Shown here: positions 20,506 through 30,808 of the stretch, piece by piece
Numbering within the stretch: the stretch's first letter is position 1
Layout: every line of letters starts with the position of its first letter
Source of the DNA: Defluviitaleaceae bacterium
GTDB taxonomy: Bacteria; Bacillota; Clostridia; Lachnospirales; WQUN01
Assembly: GCA_009784025.1 (NCBI GenBank)
Contig: WQVK01000001.1
Location: 1-64,000, forward strand
Reading direction: 5' to 3'
DNA: 64,000 nt
The notes under the pieces: model-generated
The model's input: only the letters and a program-made list of their open reading frames with translations
What the model was told of the DNA's origin: nothing
The model's database searches: none
Program-made: the position numbers and the translations under genes

Positions 20506-21906
20506 CTATATTATATATCTGTCCGCTTTGGCTGGTGCGGCGTCCATCTCGGCCTTCTTGGTGTCGTACCCTGGGCGGCCGAACATTGCGTAGGTGGCGT
20601 TTTTGCCTTCTTCTACGCCTGGTTGGTCGAAGGCGTCTATGTTTAGCAGTTCCCCGGCGTAGGCTGTTGCTACTTCAAAGAAGTAGAGTAGCTGGCCTAG
20701 GGTTTGTGGGGTTACTTTTGGTAGGGTTATGGTCATGTTCATGCGGTTGGCTTTGGTTAGGGCGTATTCTGTGGCGGCTTGTTCTGTTTGTATTAGGTTG
20801 TTGTGGGTTACGCCGCCCAAGAAGCCTAGGCTGGGCATGTCACCGTAGGTTTTGGGGATGGTGATGGTTTCTCGGTATTCGTCTACACCTAGGAAGACGA
20901 TTATCTTGTCGAACGGGCCTTCTGCGTAAAGCTGTACCTGGGAATGCTGGTCTGTTACCCCAAGGGCTTTTACTGGGGTTTGGCCTACGTTTACGGTCTT
21001 GCCGTTTACATCAAATTGCTTGCCCAGTGATTCTGCCCAAAGCTGAGCGTACCAGTCTGAAATATATTTTAGCGCGTCTGCATATGGCATCATTACGGAT
21101 ATGTTTTTGCCTGTGGTCATGCCTATATAATGTAGCAGGGCGTACATATGCGCTGCGTTTTTGTAAATATTGCTGGCTTCGCACATTTTATCCATTTCTG
21201 CCGCGCCTTCAAGCAGGCCTTTGATATCCAGCCCGCAGAACGCCGCAGGCAGCAGCCCAACAGGAGTAAGCTCGGAAAAACGCCCGCCAACCGCGCTTGG
21301 GATGTAAAAATGCTTGTAGCCTTCTTGCTTGGCAATGGTTATCAGGTTGCCGGTGACTGCGTCTGTGGTGCATACAATCAGCTTGCGGGCGGCTTCTATG
21401 CCAATTTTTTCTTCCAGCTGCTGCTTGATTATCATGAACTGACTCATGGTTTCGGATGTGCTGCCAGACTTTGATATTACGTTAAACAGGCATTTTGTGG
21501 GGTCGATTGTTTGGAATAGGTAGACTAGCCGCTCGGGGTCTACATTGTCCACCACATACAGCTTGGGGAAGCCGCCGCGTTTTTCCCTTGGCAGCTCGTT
21601 GTAATAGGGGTGGTTTAAAGCCTGCTGCACGGCCATTGGCCCAAGGGCGCTGCCGCCAATGCCCAGCACAACAAAGGCTTCAATTTGGCCTTTCATTTCG
21701 TTTACATAGTTTAGGATATCTTCCACGATTTCGTTCTGGTTGTATGGTAGGTCGCGCCAGGCCATTTTGCCGGCTTTGCGTTTTTCTTCCATGTTTTTGT
21801 TGGCGGCTAAAATGGCGGGAGATAGGCTGTCTAGGGTTGCTTGAGTTATCCCTTCATCGCCTATGGTGTGGGTTAGCATGTTGTTGTAGTCGATGCGTAG
21901 TTTCAT
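20506..21906 (-). CDS. pgi: Glucose-6-phosphate isomerase
   Basis: VVLGIGGSALGPMAVQQAL, SKSGSTSETMSQFM. Confidence 0.95.
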   Translation of the reverse strand: MKLRIDYNNMLTHTIGDEGITQATLDSLSPAILAANKNMEEKRKAGKMAWRDLPYNQNEIVEDILNYVNEMKGQIEAFVVLGIGGSALGPMAVQQALNHPYYNELPREKRGGFPKLYVVDNVDPERLVYLFQTIDPTKCLFNVISKSGSTSETMSQFMIIKQQLEEKIGIEAARKLIVCTTDAVTGNLITIAKQEGYKHFYIPSAVGGRFSELTPVGLLPAAFCGLDIKGLLEGAAEMDKMCEASNIYKNAAHMYALLHYIGMTTGKNISVMMPYADALKYISDWYAQLWAESLGKQFDVNGKTVNVGQTPVKALGVTDQHSQVQLYAEGPFDKIIVFLGVDEYRETITIPKTYGDMPSLGFLGGVTHNNLIQTEQAATEYALTKANRMNMTITLPKVTPQTLGQLLYFFEVATAYAGELLNIDAFDQPGVEEGKNATYAMFGRPGYDTKKAEMDAAPAKADRYII

Positions 21907-22111
21907 GATTGTTCCTCCTGTTTTGTTGGATTTGGTGAATCCTTAGTTTGTTGATTTTACCAGTGGTGTTGGCGCGCTGTCAAATTGTTTTGGGGTGATG
22001 TGTTTATATTGTTGTGTGAGGTTGGTACGATGGCAAAATATCTCTAATGATGACACGCAAAAAACATCAATGTGTTCTATTTTGTTCAAAAACGAGTGTT
22101 TTTATGTAAAA

Positions 22112-22164
22112 AATGGTACCGTATGGTACCATTTTCTTTGAATTATGGTACCATACGGTACCAT
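22112..22164. repeat. GGTACC double-hairpin module, copy 3
   Basis: atggtaccgtatggtaccat...atggtaccatacggtaccat. Confidence 0.9.
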
Positions 22165-22304
22165 TTTTGCCGCAAAAAACGTATATTCTGCTATCCCTCC
22201 CACAAGAAAACCCGCCAAACAAGCCACTTTTTTTGAAAAAACAACAAACGCGTAAAATAATAAAATCACCTGTGTATTTTTTGCATAAAAAAAGCGGAGC
22301 ATCA

Positions 22305-22385
22305 CTCCACACCCCAAAACTTTAAAATTAAAGTTTTTTGCTTCTTTTTTTCAAAAAAGAAGGGGGTGTGGGGCGAAGCCCCGCG
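22305..22385. repeat. Dispersed repeat with T-rich hairpin
   Basis: caccccaaaactttaaaattaaagttttttgcttctttttttcaaaaaagaagggggtgtggggcgaagccccgcgg. Confidence 0.7.
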
Positions 22386-22389
22386 GTGT

Positions 22390-22447
22390 TATAGTGAAAT
22401 GATTCGAAATCGGTCTCGCCTGAGACCGTTTCTCATGTATTTTACTA
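22390..22447. mobile_element. Family C MITE, internally deleted short form
   Basis: tatagtgaaatgattcgaaatcggtctcgcctgagaccgtttctcatgtattttactat retains both ends but lacks the centre. Confidence 0.7.
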
Positions 22448-22449
22448 TG

Positions 22450-22686
22450 CTACACGATTTCCACATTAACTTTCTTGTTCTCTAGAATTGCGGCGGCCTT
22501 TACTAAGGTGCGTAGAGCCTTGGCTATGCGCCCTTGTTTGCCTATTACTTTACCCATGTCGTCCGGGACAACTTTTAGTGACAGCACTATTGTGCCTTCT
22601 TTTTCTTCTTCGGTTACGGTCACTTGGCTTGGGTCGTCCACTAGGTTTTTTGCCAGGATGGTTAGAAGTTCTTTCATTCTATTCAC
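22450..22686 (-). CDS. khpA: KH-domain RNA-binding protein KhpA (YlqC)
   Basis: VVPDDMGKVIGKQGRIAKALRTLVKAAA; directly downstream of rpsP. Confidence 0.93.
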   Translation of the reverse strand: MNRMKELLTILAKNLVDDPSQVTVTEEEKEGTIVLSLKVVPDDMGKVIGKQGRIAKALRTLVKAAAILENKKVNVEIV

Positions 22687-22923
22687 CTACATGCCTGATT
22701 TTTTTAGAAGTGCTTTTACTGTGTCTGTTGGTTGTGCACCTTTGGCCACCCAGTTTTTGGCGGCTTCTACGTCTACTTTAAGTTCAGAAGGTTGCTTTGT
22801 TGGGTCGTATGTGCCGATTTCATCTAGGGTTTTGCCACCTCTTGGGGTGCGTGAATCTGCAACTACGATACGGTAGAATGGTGCTTTTTTTGCGCCCATT
22901 CTTTTTAAGCGAATTTTTACCAT
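22687..22923 (-). CDS. rpsP: 30S ribosomal protein S16
   Basis: [39 protein letters not shown]. Confidence 0.97.
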   Translation of the reverse strand: MVKIRLKRMGAKKAPFYRIVVADSRTPRGGKTLDEIGTYDPTKQPSELKVDVEAAKNWVAKGAQPTDTVKALLKKSGM

Positions 22924-23069
22924 TGGTTAAATCTCCTTTTCTAGTTTTAATGGGGCGCTGCCCCTAAGCCCGGCTGTGTTTACTTGGCGGCTTACCGCCT
23001 GCGGGTGCGTATTGTGTACGCAGATAGTTTATCGAAGGCCGCCGCTGCCGGCTGCCATTGCGAACAGGT

Positions 23070-24425
23070 TTAGAAAAATGGCAACTTACCCTTGCCAAAC
23101 TTACCCTTCTTGCCGAATAAACCGCCCCCGGTGAAGGATTTCATCATCTTACGCATTTCTTCAAACTGCTTTAGCAGGCGGTTTATCTCTTGTATGCTGC
23201 GGCCGCTGCCTGCGGCTATGCGGCGCTTGCGCGAGCCGTTTAATGTATCCGGGTCGTGGCGTTCTGCCCGGGTCATGGATTGGATTATGGCTTCGGTGTG
23301 CGCCATGGCTTTTTCGTCTACATTTGCGTCTGCCAGGGCTGCTTGGTTAACCCCTGGCATCATGCCCAGCAGGTCTTTTATATTGCCCATTTTTTTAAGC
23401 TGCTGCATCTGGGTGAGGAAATCTTCTAGGGTAAATGAATTGCTGCGGATTTTTTGCTCTAGCTCTAGGGCCTGCTTGTCGTCGAAGGCTTGTTGCGCCT
23501 TGTCTATCAGGCTTAGCACATCGCCCATGCCCAGTATCCTGGAGGCCATGCGGTCTGGATGGAATGGTTCCATATCTTCCAGCTTTTCGCCCAACCCCAC
23601 GTATTTTACTGGCTTGCCGGTTACAGCCTTTACAGACAGTACCGCGCCGCCGCGGGTGTCACTGTCTAGCTTAGTTACTATTATGCCGTCTAGGCCCAGC
23701 TTTTCGTCAAAGGTTTTGGCTACGTTTACGGCGTCTTGGCCTGTCATGGCGTCTACCACCAGCAGGATTTCTTGCGGCGTTACCTTCTGGCGAATTTGAG
23801 ACAATTCATCCATCAGTTCATCATCTATATGCAGCCGCCCTGCGGTATCTACCAGAACTACATCATGGCCATTGGCAGCCGCGTGTTCTAGGGATTTTTC
23901 TGCAATGGTAACAGGGCTAACCTTATCTCCCATTTCGAAAACGGGGATATTGTACGTATTACCCACAATCTGCAGCTGCTTAATAGCCGCCGGGCGATAA
24001 ATATCACAGGCTACCAGCAGCGGCTGCTTGCCCTGCTTACGCAAAATCCCCGCAAGCTTACCTATGCTTGTGGTTTTACCCGCGCCCTGCAGCCCCACCA
24101 CCATATAAACAGTGGGCGGCTTAGACGCAAAAGTAAGCTGACTTTGCGCCGCACCCATCAGCTCTATCAGATGCTCGTGTACTAGTTTGACAACCTGCTG
24201 CCCTGGGTTCAAGCTCTCAAGAACATCATGCCCAACGGCCTTTTCCGTAACCCCAGACACAAAATCTTTAACCACCCGGAAGTTAACATCCGCTTCAAGA
24301 AGCGCCAGGCGAACCTCGCGCATTGCCTCTTTAACATCTTTCTCTGAAAGTTTACCTTTGCCGCGCAGTTTCTTAAAGGCGTTTTGCAGCTTCTCTCCTA
24401 GGTTTTCGAATGCTATGGGGAACAC
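23070..24425 (-). CDS. ffh: Signal recognition particle protein Ffh
   Basis: GLQGAGKTTSIGKLAG, DTAGRLHIDDELM, C-terminal M domain. Confidence 0.97.
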   Translation of the reverse strand: MFPIAFENLGEKLQNAFKKLRGKGKLSEKDVKEAMREVRLALLEADVNFRVVKDFVSGVTEKAVGHDVLESLNPGQQVVKLVHEHLIELMGAAQSQLTFASKPPTVYMVVGLQGAGKTTSIGKLAGILRKQGKQPLLVACDIYRPAAIKQLQIVGNTYNIPVFEMGDKVSPVTIAEKSLEHAAANGHDVVLVDTAGRLHIDDELMDELSQIRQKVTPQEILLVVDAMTGQDAVNVAKTFDEKLGLDGIIVTKLDSDTRGGAVLSVKAVTGKPVKYVGLGEKLEDMEPFHPDRMASRILGMGDVLSLIDKAQQAFDDKQALELEQKIRSNSFTLEDFLTQMQQLKKMGNIKDLLGMMPGVNQAALADANVDEKAMAHTEAIIQSMTRAERHDPDTLNGSRKRRIAAGSGRSIQEINRLLKQFEEMRKMMKSFTGGGLFGKKGKFGKGKLPFF

Positions 24426-24480
24426 CTCCTTTTGTGGATTTTCCGAAACCTCTTACGGGAATTTCGGAAGAAGTCTAATA

Positions 24481-24822
24481 TTATAGGAGTAGCGTCTCCA
24501 CCAATTGGCGGATTGCTTTTGTTTTTTCTTGGGGAATGTTTAAAAGTTCTGCTTCTATTGCAGCAACGGCTTTTTGCTGGGTGATGAATTTTTTCACCAG
24601 CCCTAGCTTTTCTTCATAGGAATTGAACTTGCCGTTGGCGCGTTTTATTGTGTCTGCCACCGCTTGCGGCGTTATGCCAAAGTGGCTGCCTATCTCTGCC
24701 AGGGAGTTGTCGTCTTCGTGATGCATGGCGTAGATTTCGTTTTGCTTTTTTGTAAGAAGCGCGCCGTAGAAGTCATATAGTAGGTTTTTGTGCTGCCGGG
24801 CTTCTGGTAGGTTGTGTGTCAT
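24481..24822 (-). CDS. ylxM: YlxM family DNA-binding protein
   Basis: LLYDFYGALLTKKQNEIYAMHHEDDNSLAEIGSHFGITPQAVADTIKRA; upstream of ffh. Confidence 0.93.
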   Translation of the reverse strand: MTHNLPEARQHKNLLYDFYGALLTKKQNEIYAMHHEDDNSLAEIGSHFGITPQAVADTIKRANGKFNSYEEKLGLVKKFITQQKAVAAIEAELLNIPQEKTKAIRQLVETLLL

Positions 24823-24881
24823 GTGGTCACATCCTTAAAGGTAAAAACCTTTGTACAGTATAATGCCTTGATGGTTTGGTG

Positions 24882-25753
24882 TCAAGGGTTTCTATACTGC
24901 AAAATACACTGCTTCACGTATTCCTGAGCATGGGCGCTTTTTAACCCTGTTTGGTCTATCAGCTGGCGGTAGGCGGCGTCTGGCGTTATTTCTGCGCCGC
25001 TTTGGGCTAGGGTGCAACCGATTGCCGCCTTCAGCGTTTCTTCAAAGACGTTGAACAAAATACTATTGTAGTCCATGTGATAATCCTGCAAAACTTGGCG
25101 GATTGCCCCTGGGCTAAAGCATTGCAGGAAGATGTTTTCGTAGTAGATGGCTTGCAGGTATCGCTGCATGTATTCGATGCCGGTAAGCTGGCCAGTGTAC
25201 CTTTGCTGGCATATTTGGTAGGTGAGAATCACATCGCACGGCAGCTGGTGGGCGTTGTACCATGTGAAATAATTTGTGTATTGGCTAAAAAATTGCTTTA
25301 CAGATTGAGTTATGGTGAAATTGTAGTAGCTGTAATCTGTGTCGGGCATGGTTTTGAGGGTGGCGAGGTACATATGCTTGGCGGCGTTTAGTTTTGTTTT
25401 GAGTTTCTTTTGGCCAAGGGCGTATAATTCTGCGGCGGTTGCAGTTTTTATTGCCTCTATTGCGCTGTGGTATCTAGGGATTTTAGATGCAGGCTGATGG
25501 TGTATAGGTTGGATTTCATTATATCTTCGGCATCTTCTATAAGTATAGAGCTTGAACCGCTGGTGAATTTTTTTGTTTTTTCTGCCAGCAGGGCTAGGCA
25601 TTCGAGCTGGATGCGCTGGATCTCGCCGCTGCTGATTGCACCTATGTTGTGGGCCGCCTGTAGCAGCGATTCGAAGTAGGTGTTTTGTTGCAGGGAGGCG
25701 GGGTTGATTTTGTTGGTTTGTAGGCTGTTGCTATCATTCGTTTGCCTCGTCAT
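24882..25753 (-). pseudogene. DUF6179-like protein split over two overlapping frames (25457..25753 then 24882..25601)
   Basis: First frame ends YTISLHLKSLDTTAQ*; second continues AIEAIKTATAAELYALGQKKL; a -1 shift near ctaaaatccctag joins them. Confidence 0.6.
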
Positions 25754-26252
25754 CTGGGTTGTCTCCCTCGTGGTTGATATCTTCGCTGAAATTTGGCTGG
25801 TAGTCGTGAGTTAGTGACCTTGCTATCTTTAGGCCCTCCCGGCCTGCCAGTAGCTCGATAGAACCCTGGCAGATGGTTTCAAATGCTTTGTGCATGCCCG
25901 TGATTATATCGCCGTCGCTTATTAGGCCATCTGCCATGAAGGCGTCTCGGGTTTCGGCTTTTATGTGGTAGAATATCTCCAGCAGCTCGCCCAGGGTTTC
26001 TGCGTAATTATCTTCATTTAGGTGCTGGGAATCGCAAAAGACCTCAATCAGTTGCGCCATAACCCCGCGGCCAAACTCGATGCGCCCATGGCTGGTTAGC
26101 GCGTGGCTGCGCGCTTCTACCAGGGCTTCTGCCTGGAAGGGGGTTAACGTTAGCCCAAAGCGGGCAGAGAGCCTGTTCATTTCTAAAATTTCGGCCGCGG
26201 CGCGCTGGTTTATTAGCGCAAGTGGCGACATTTGTATGAGTTTAAAGGCCAT
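25734..26252 (-). CDS. DUF6323-like conserved protein
   Basis: Conserved Clostridia-type hypothetical beside the DUF6179-like gene; family name from memory. Confidence 0.6.
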   Translation of the reverse strand: MAFKLIQMSPLALINQRAAAEILEMNRLSARFGLTLTPFQAEALVEARSHALTSHGRIEFGRGVMAQLIEVFCDSQHLNEDNYAETLGELLEIFYHIKAETRDAFMADGLISDGDIITGMHKAFETICQGSIELLAGREGLKIARSLTHDYQPNFSEDINHEGDNPDDEANE

Positions 26253-26349
26253 GCCAACACCTCCTTGCTAGGCATGATACGTAATAGTTGAATGAAGGTC
26301 AATTCTTGTATTTTGCTGGATTTTGTGATATAATGGGCTTAGTTGAAAA

Positions 26350-26388
26350 CCAAAAAGCTCGCGGCAAACTATGCCGCGAGCTTTTTGG
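26350..26388. terminator. Intrinsic terminator
   Basis: ccaaaaagctcgcggcaaactatgccgcgagctttttgg. Confidence 0.85.
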
Positions 26389-26404
26389 TTATGTAAATAT
26401 ATTT

Positions 26405-26431
26405 CAGTTGGTCGCAATTTGCGACCAACTG
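26405..26431. repeat. cagttggtcgcaatttgcgaccaactg palindrome, copy 2
   Basis: Identical to 8214-8240; followed by a family C end fragment tatagtgaaataat. Confidence 0.85.
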
Positions 26432-26450
26432 GATTTATAGTGAAATAATT

Positions 26451-27098
26451 TCATTCCTCCTGGCCAGCAGTCGCATCTTCCACAACCAGCTCCACCTTGG
26501 CCACGCTCATTTCATACGCGACCTTTTCCAGCACTTGCCCGTCGTCTAGCTTCTTTTGGTACCCGCGGCTTTGCATCCGCCCCCAAAGCCGCACGCGATT
26601 GCCAACCTCTAGGCGGCTTGCGTACCTGGCATTTCTACCCCATGCGATACAGGGTATGTAGTCAGATTTATTGTAAGAACGGTTGACCGCAACCAGCATA
26701 TCCGCTATCTCCCGCCCAAACGGCGTGGTTCGATACACCGCAGGCTTGCAAAGAAAACCGTCTAAAAAAACATCGTTTGGGCTTTCGTCTGCAAGTTGGC
26801 CAACGAGTTCAACATCCCGCGCAAACACCGTAAGTACAAGCCTGTTGCGCCCTTCTGCCTCTACATAATTATTATAAGAACGCATCTGCCCGCGAATAAG
26901 TACAAGTTGCCCCGGGCTCATGGCCGCCATATCCACAATACGCTCGCTAACTGTAACAGGCAGCACATCACTAGCGCCGCTTAACCTATCTACGGCCACA
27001 TCAAACCTATAAAATCCCTCACCATAAATCTCGTGACTAAAAACGAACTCGGAAACGATACTCCCACCGATTTCGATAAAATTATTTTCATGCTCCAT
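26451..27098 (-). CDS. Single-stranded DNA-binding/OB-fold protein (SSB family)
   Basis: Two OB-like segments: FYRFDVAVDRLSGASDVLPVTVSE and YIPCIAWGRNARYASRLEVGNRVRLWGRMQSRGY. Confidence 0.75.
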   Translation of the reverse strand: MEHENNFIEIGGSIVSEFVFSHEIYGEGFYRFDVAVDRLSGASDVLPVTVSERIVDMAAMSPGQLVLIRGQMRSYNNYVEAEGRNRLVLTVFARDVELVGQLADESPNDVFLDGFLCKPAVYRTTPFGREIADMLVAVNRSYNKSDYIPCIAWGRNARYASRLEVGNRVRLWGRMQSRGYQKKLDDGQVLEKVAYEMSVAKVELVVEDATAGQEE

Positions 27099-27134
27099 AT
27101 CGCGCCTCCGGGTTGTATGATGGCAATACCGTGG

Positions 27135-27280
27135 GGCTTTGCCCCGCATTTCAAAACTTTTTATAGGGTTCCCTTCCCGTCGCCCGGTTTGTTTCGGGTT
27201 ACATTCAGGAAAAAGTTTTTCGCTTCTTTGTTTCCAAAAAAAGTGGAGATGTGGCCGGCGAAGCCTCTGACTGTTTCATA
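27135..27280. repeat. Composite dispersed repeat
   Basis: ggggctttgccccgca... and ggcgaagcctctgac modules. Confidence 0.65.
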
Positions 27281-27681
27281 TCTTGGTTTTATATATCCTA
27301 TTCCAGCATATACTACTTTATACTAATCTCAATAGATTTTTTCCGAAATTACGTTTTTAATTTCGGAAAAGTTACATTTTTAATCTTTTGCTTCTTTTGA
27401 GGTAACCCAGAAGAAACCGGACGGCAGGTCGTGCCGGGTTCGCCGAGCGAACCTTATGAAATTACGTTTTTTGCAATTTCAGAAGAGCTCTAATAAAAAA
27501 TCGCCTCATCGTACGCGGCAAGTTTGCCCTAAGGCGCATTGCCTCGGCGCTTTAGAGTGCTGCTCCAAGTTGTTGTTTTAATTTGAGATTAGTATTCACC
27601 AAAAACGTGATTTAAGAAGAAACAAAAAATTGAAATGGTAACTTTTTCAAAATCAAAAAGCGCGATTTCAAAAGAAGTATA

Positions 27682-28140
27682 TCAGAACATTATCGCCCAT
27701 GCGGCGGCTGCGCCCAGCACGGTTTCGCTGCCTTCGCAGCGGCCCACTTTTGCGGGGAATTCTTGAGGGATACGGCTACGGCCGTCTAACCCACGGAATT
27801 CGCGCTGAATGCACACTTGCAGGCCGTGGTCGGTTACGCTGCTTGCGGTTATACAGGCTTTTGCGTTAAAGCCGTAGGTTATAACCTGGGCTTGGCTGCC
27901 AGATAAATGCGGCAGGATTTCTTTGTCGTCGGAATTTACTACAATGTAATCGCTTTGCCCTAGCGATGGAATTATATTTTTTAGTACAGGCGAGGCTTCA
28001 GAGATTACCACTACATCTACTTTTGGGCCTTTTGGTTGTCTGTCTGTGATATGATAGCAGTTTGCTGTGCCTTGGCTAAGCCGCAGGAAAGCCTTCACCA
28101 TTTCGCGGCCATTGTTGCCCACTACGCCAACTGACGGCAT
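27682..28140 (-). CDS. Conserved hypothetical, Mur-ligase-like fragment
   Basis: Clean 152-aa ORF; central VITYGFNAKACITASSV motif. Confidence 0.6.
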   Translation of the reverse strand: MPSVGVVGNNGREMVKAFLRLSQGTANCYHITDRQPKGPKVDVVVISEASPVLKNIIPSLGQSDYIVVNSDDKEILPHLSGSQAQVITYGFNAKACITASSVTDHGLQVCIQREFRGLDGRSRIPQEFPAKVGRCEGSETVLGAAAAWAIMF

Positions 28141-28241
28141 AAAAATCCCTCCCGAATATTGATAGCCAGCTAGACAGAAAACAGCTTGCAGGGGCGCCGT
28201 AATAATACAGCAAAATTACAAGCCCCTGTGAACTATTCTTT

Positions 28242-28306
28242 ATATGCTAGGAAATTGCTTAGCAATTTCTCAGCGAGGTTTAGGAAAACAAAGGCGGCAA
28301 AGCCGC
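28242..28306. repeat. Repeat tatgctaggaaattgcttagcaatttctcagcgag...aaaggcggcaaagccgc, copy 1
   Basis: Second copy at 61711-61776. Confidence 0.75.
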
Positions 28307-28379
28307 TTCGTCCATTAACTGACTATAATGTCTTTAATATAATTGTAAGCGGCAGCGCATAATAATATGCATCAAAAAA

Positions 28380-28991
28380 ATGGAAGATGATAAAATGGAC
28401 AATAATTTACCCACAAAACGCAACCTGCAAGAGGCAAAACGCAACCTGCTGCTGGCAAAACAAGGCCACCAGCTGCTAGACCAAAAGCGGCAAATGTTGC
28501 TGCACGAAATAACCCGCCTAGAAAAACACACAGTAGCGCTACAACAAAACTTGCAAAACGCAATAAAAAATGCCAGGGCAACCGAAACCGGGCTAAGTCC
28601 CGAAAAATTTGACAAAATATGCAAAAAAATCCCCCCGGCAGAAGGCCTAGAAATCACCACCCGCAGTATAATGGGCGTGCAGCTACCCATGGCAAAAATG
28701 CCAGCCATCCCAGCGCCCCCATACAACCTAGCCGAAAGCAACGCCCAGCTAGACGAGGCCTACAAAGCTTGGCAGCATGTAAAACAATCCCTAATATCCC
28801 TGGCGGAAAACCAAACCGCCATCCACCGCTTATCCACCGAATCAACCCGCACAAGCAAACGCACCTCCGCCTTGAAAAATATCGTAATCCCTAGGCACGA
28901 GGCGCAAATAAAGTACATATCAGAACAGCTAGAAGAGCGAGAGCGTGACGAAATGGTACGCGCAAAGGCCGCCGCGGCGAAATTAACTTAA
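28380..28991 (+). CDS. V-type ATP synthase subunit D
   Basis: NLPTKRNLQEAKRNLLLAKQGHQLLDQKRQMLLHEI and NPHKQTH-frame excluded; C-terminal TSKRTSALKNIVIPRHEAQIKYISEQLEERERDEMVRAK. Confidence 0.9.
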   Translation: MEDDKMDNNLPTKRNLQEAKRNLLLAKQGHQLLDQKRQMLLHEITRLEKHTVALQQNLQNAIKNARATETGLSPEKFDKICKKIPPAEGLEITTRSIMGVQLPMAKMPAIPAPPYNLAESNAQLDEAYKAWQHVKQSLISLAENQTAIHRLSTESTRTSKRTSALKNIVIPRHEAQIKYISEQLEERERDEMVRAKAAAAKLT

Positions 28992-29016
28992 CTATAGTCA
29001 GAATAGCGAGCCATAA

Positions 29017-29074
29017 AGCAAAAGCTGAGGACGTAAGAAAGTAACCTGCTTTCTTGCGGCCTCAGCTTTTGCTT
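29017..29074. terminator. Hairpin terminator
   Basis: agcaaaagctgagg...cctcagcttttgctt. Confidence 0.75.
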
Positions 29075-29167
29075 AAACTTCGTTTAATAATGAAATTCCA
29101 AGGTTAAAGTTTTGCCACATTTTTTCAAAAAGATGCCTGAAGCAACGGGCGGTTTGTACCTACATAG

Positions 29168-30556
29168 CTAACTCTTCCCCACAGCCTCTTCCGCGATGCC
29201 AAGCTCTCGCCCTAGCAGCTCCATCAGCCGGACGCTGCAAAACCCGCCATGGCAGCGTCCCATTTGGGCGCGGGTGCGGCGTTTAATCGCATCAAGGTTT
29301 CTTGCGCCAATGGGGCGACGGATGCTTTCTAGTATTTCTGCCTCTGTTATAGTTTCGCAGCGGCATACAACCCGTCCGAAGGCTGAGTTTTTGGCAATAA
29401 GCTCTGCCTGTGCCTGGCGGTCCAATTCCCTGAAACGAGTGATAGCTGGCCTATGCGGGTTAAAATCCCGCTTGTGCCGTGGCGAAACCCTTGCCAGCGC
29501 CATATCTGCAAGCTTTGCGGCTATAGCAGGGGCGGCTGTAAGCCCCGGCGAATCTATGCCAATGGCGCTTATGAAGCCAGGTTTAGTCTCCTCAATTATA
29601 AAATCCTTGCCTGCATGCTTGGCCCTAACCCCGGCAAAGTTGGCAATGCGGTCACGTATGGGCACATTTTTTAAGGAGAGGTTTACCTTCTCTAGCGCCT
29701 CCCTTAGCCCCTCTGGGGTTGTTTCGGTGTTCTCCCCGCACGGGATATTTTCGGCGGTTGGCCCAAGCAGAATGTTCCCGTCCACGGTGGGTGCAACCAG
29801 CACACCCTTACCAAGCCGTGTAGGCAGCTGGAAAATCGTATGCTGCACCAAATCACGCTGGGTGTTATCCAGCAAATAATACTGCCCCCGCTGTGGCAAA
29901 ATTTCCTCCTGCCGAATATCACCGCAGGCCATATTAAAAACTTCGCCGCTATTAACCCCTGCTGCGTTTATCACAACATCCGTTGCAAAATTCCCGGCAG
30001 AAGTACGCACCACAAAACCAGCCCCCGCCGCACTAACCCCGGTAACGACAGTGTTAAACAAAAATTCTGCCCCATTCATCACAGCATTTTCCCCGAAGGC
30101 AATGGTTGCCTCGTATGGCGAAATAATCCCGGCAGTTGTGGCGCGCAGGGCGGCAGTTATATTGTGGCTTAAGTTAGGTTCAAGAGCCAACGCTTCCTCC
30201 CCAGAAAGCAGCTCTAACCCACGCACCCCGTTAGCCAGCCCGTTTTCATAAAGCTGCTCAAGCCGCCCTTGGCCGGCCCCATCAAATTCCACAACCATAG
30301 AGCCGTTAACCCGGCAAGGGATATCCAGCTCACGCACCAGCCGCCCGTACATAGCTAGCCCATCCACATTCGCCCGCGCTTTAACCGTACCAGGTTCACA
30401 ATCATACCCAGCATGCAAAATCCCGCTGTTTGCCTTGCTAGCCCCAACAGCAACATCCGACCCTCGCTCGATAACCATAATATCAACTTCGTACTCGCTT
30501 AAAAACCGAGCCGCCGCACAACCAATAATCCCCGCACCTATGATGATAACCTTCAC
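29168..30556 (-). CDS. FAD-dependent oxidoreductase (GlpA-like) with BFD [2Fe-2S] domain
   Basis: IIGAGIIGCAAARFLSEYEVDIMVIERG; C-terminal VVCRCETITEAEI...RTRAQMGRCHGGFC. Confidence 0.9.
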   Translation of the reverse strand: MKVIIIGAGIIGCAAARFLSEYEVDIMVIERGSDVAVGASKANSGILHAGYDCEPGTVKARANVDGLAMYGRLVRELDIPCRVNGSMVVEFDGAGQGRLEQLYENGLANGVRGLELLSGEEALALEPNLSHNITAALRATTAGIISPYEATIAFGENAVMNGAEFLFNTVVTGVSAAGAGFVVRTSAGNFATDVVINAAGVNSGEVFNMACGDIRQEEILPQRGQYYLLDNTQRDLVQHTIFQLPTRLGKGVLVAPTVDGNILLGPTAENIPCGENTETTPEGLREALEKVNLSLKNVPIRDRIANFAGVRAKHAGKDFIIEETKPGFISAIGIDSPGLTAAPAIAAKLADMALARVSPRHKRDFNPHRPAITRFRELDRQAQAELIAKNSAFGRVVCRCETITEAEILESIRRPIGARNLDAIKRRTRAQMGRCHGGFCSVRLMELLGRELGIAEEAVGKS

Positions 30557-30808
30557 TACACCACTCCTTCCTATGTAAAAAACTCCGCCCCCAGCACCCC
30601 AAAAACTCTAACCTAATTATCCCAATGTTAAAGTTTTTGTCAAACTTTTTCCTAAAAGTTTGCGAAGATGCTAAGGGCGAAGTTCCGCTCATGCATAAAT
30701 AGTCAAATTAAAATGTTAAAGTTTTGCCAAGCTTTTTCTAATGTAACCCATGAGAAGCCATGCGGCAGGTCGTACCGGGTTCACGAGGCGAATCATCTGG
30801 CGGTTTTA

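Noticed and set aside
22102-22325. Short ORFs encoding MVPYGTI-type peptides, also at 13776 and 35764-36086
   Set aside because: Translation of the GGTACC palindromic modules; no consistent RBS or frame.
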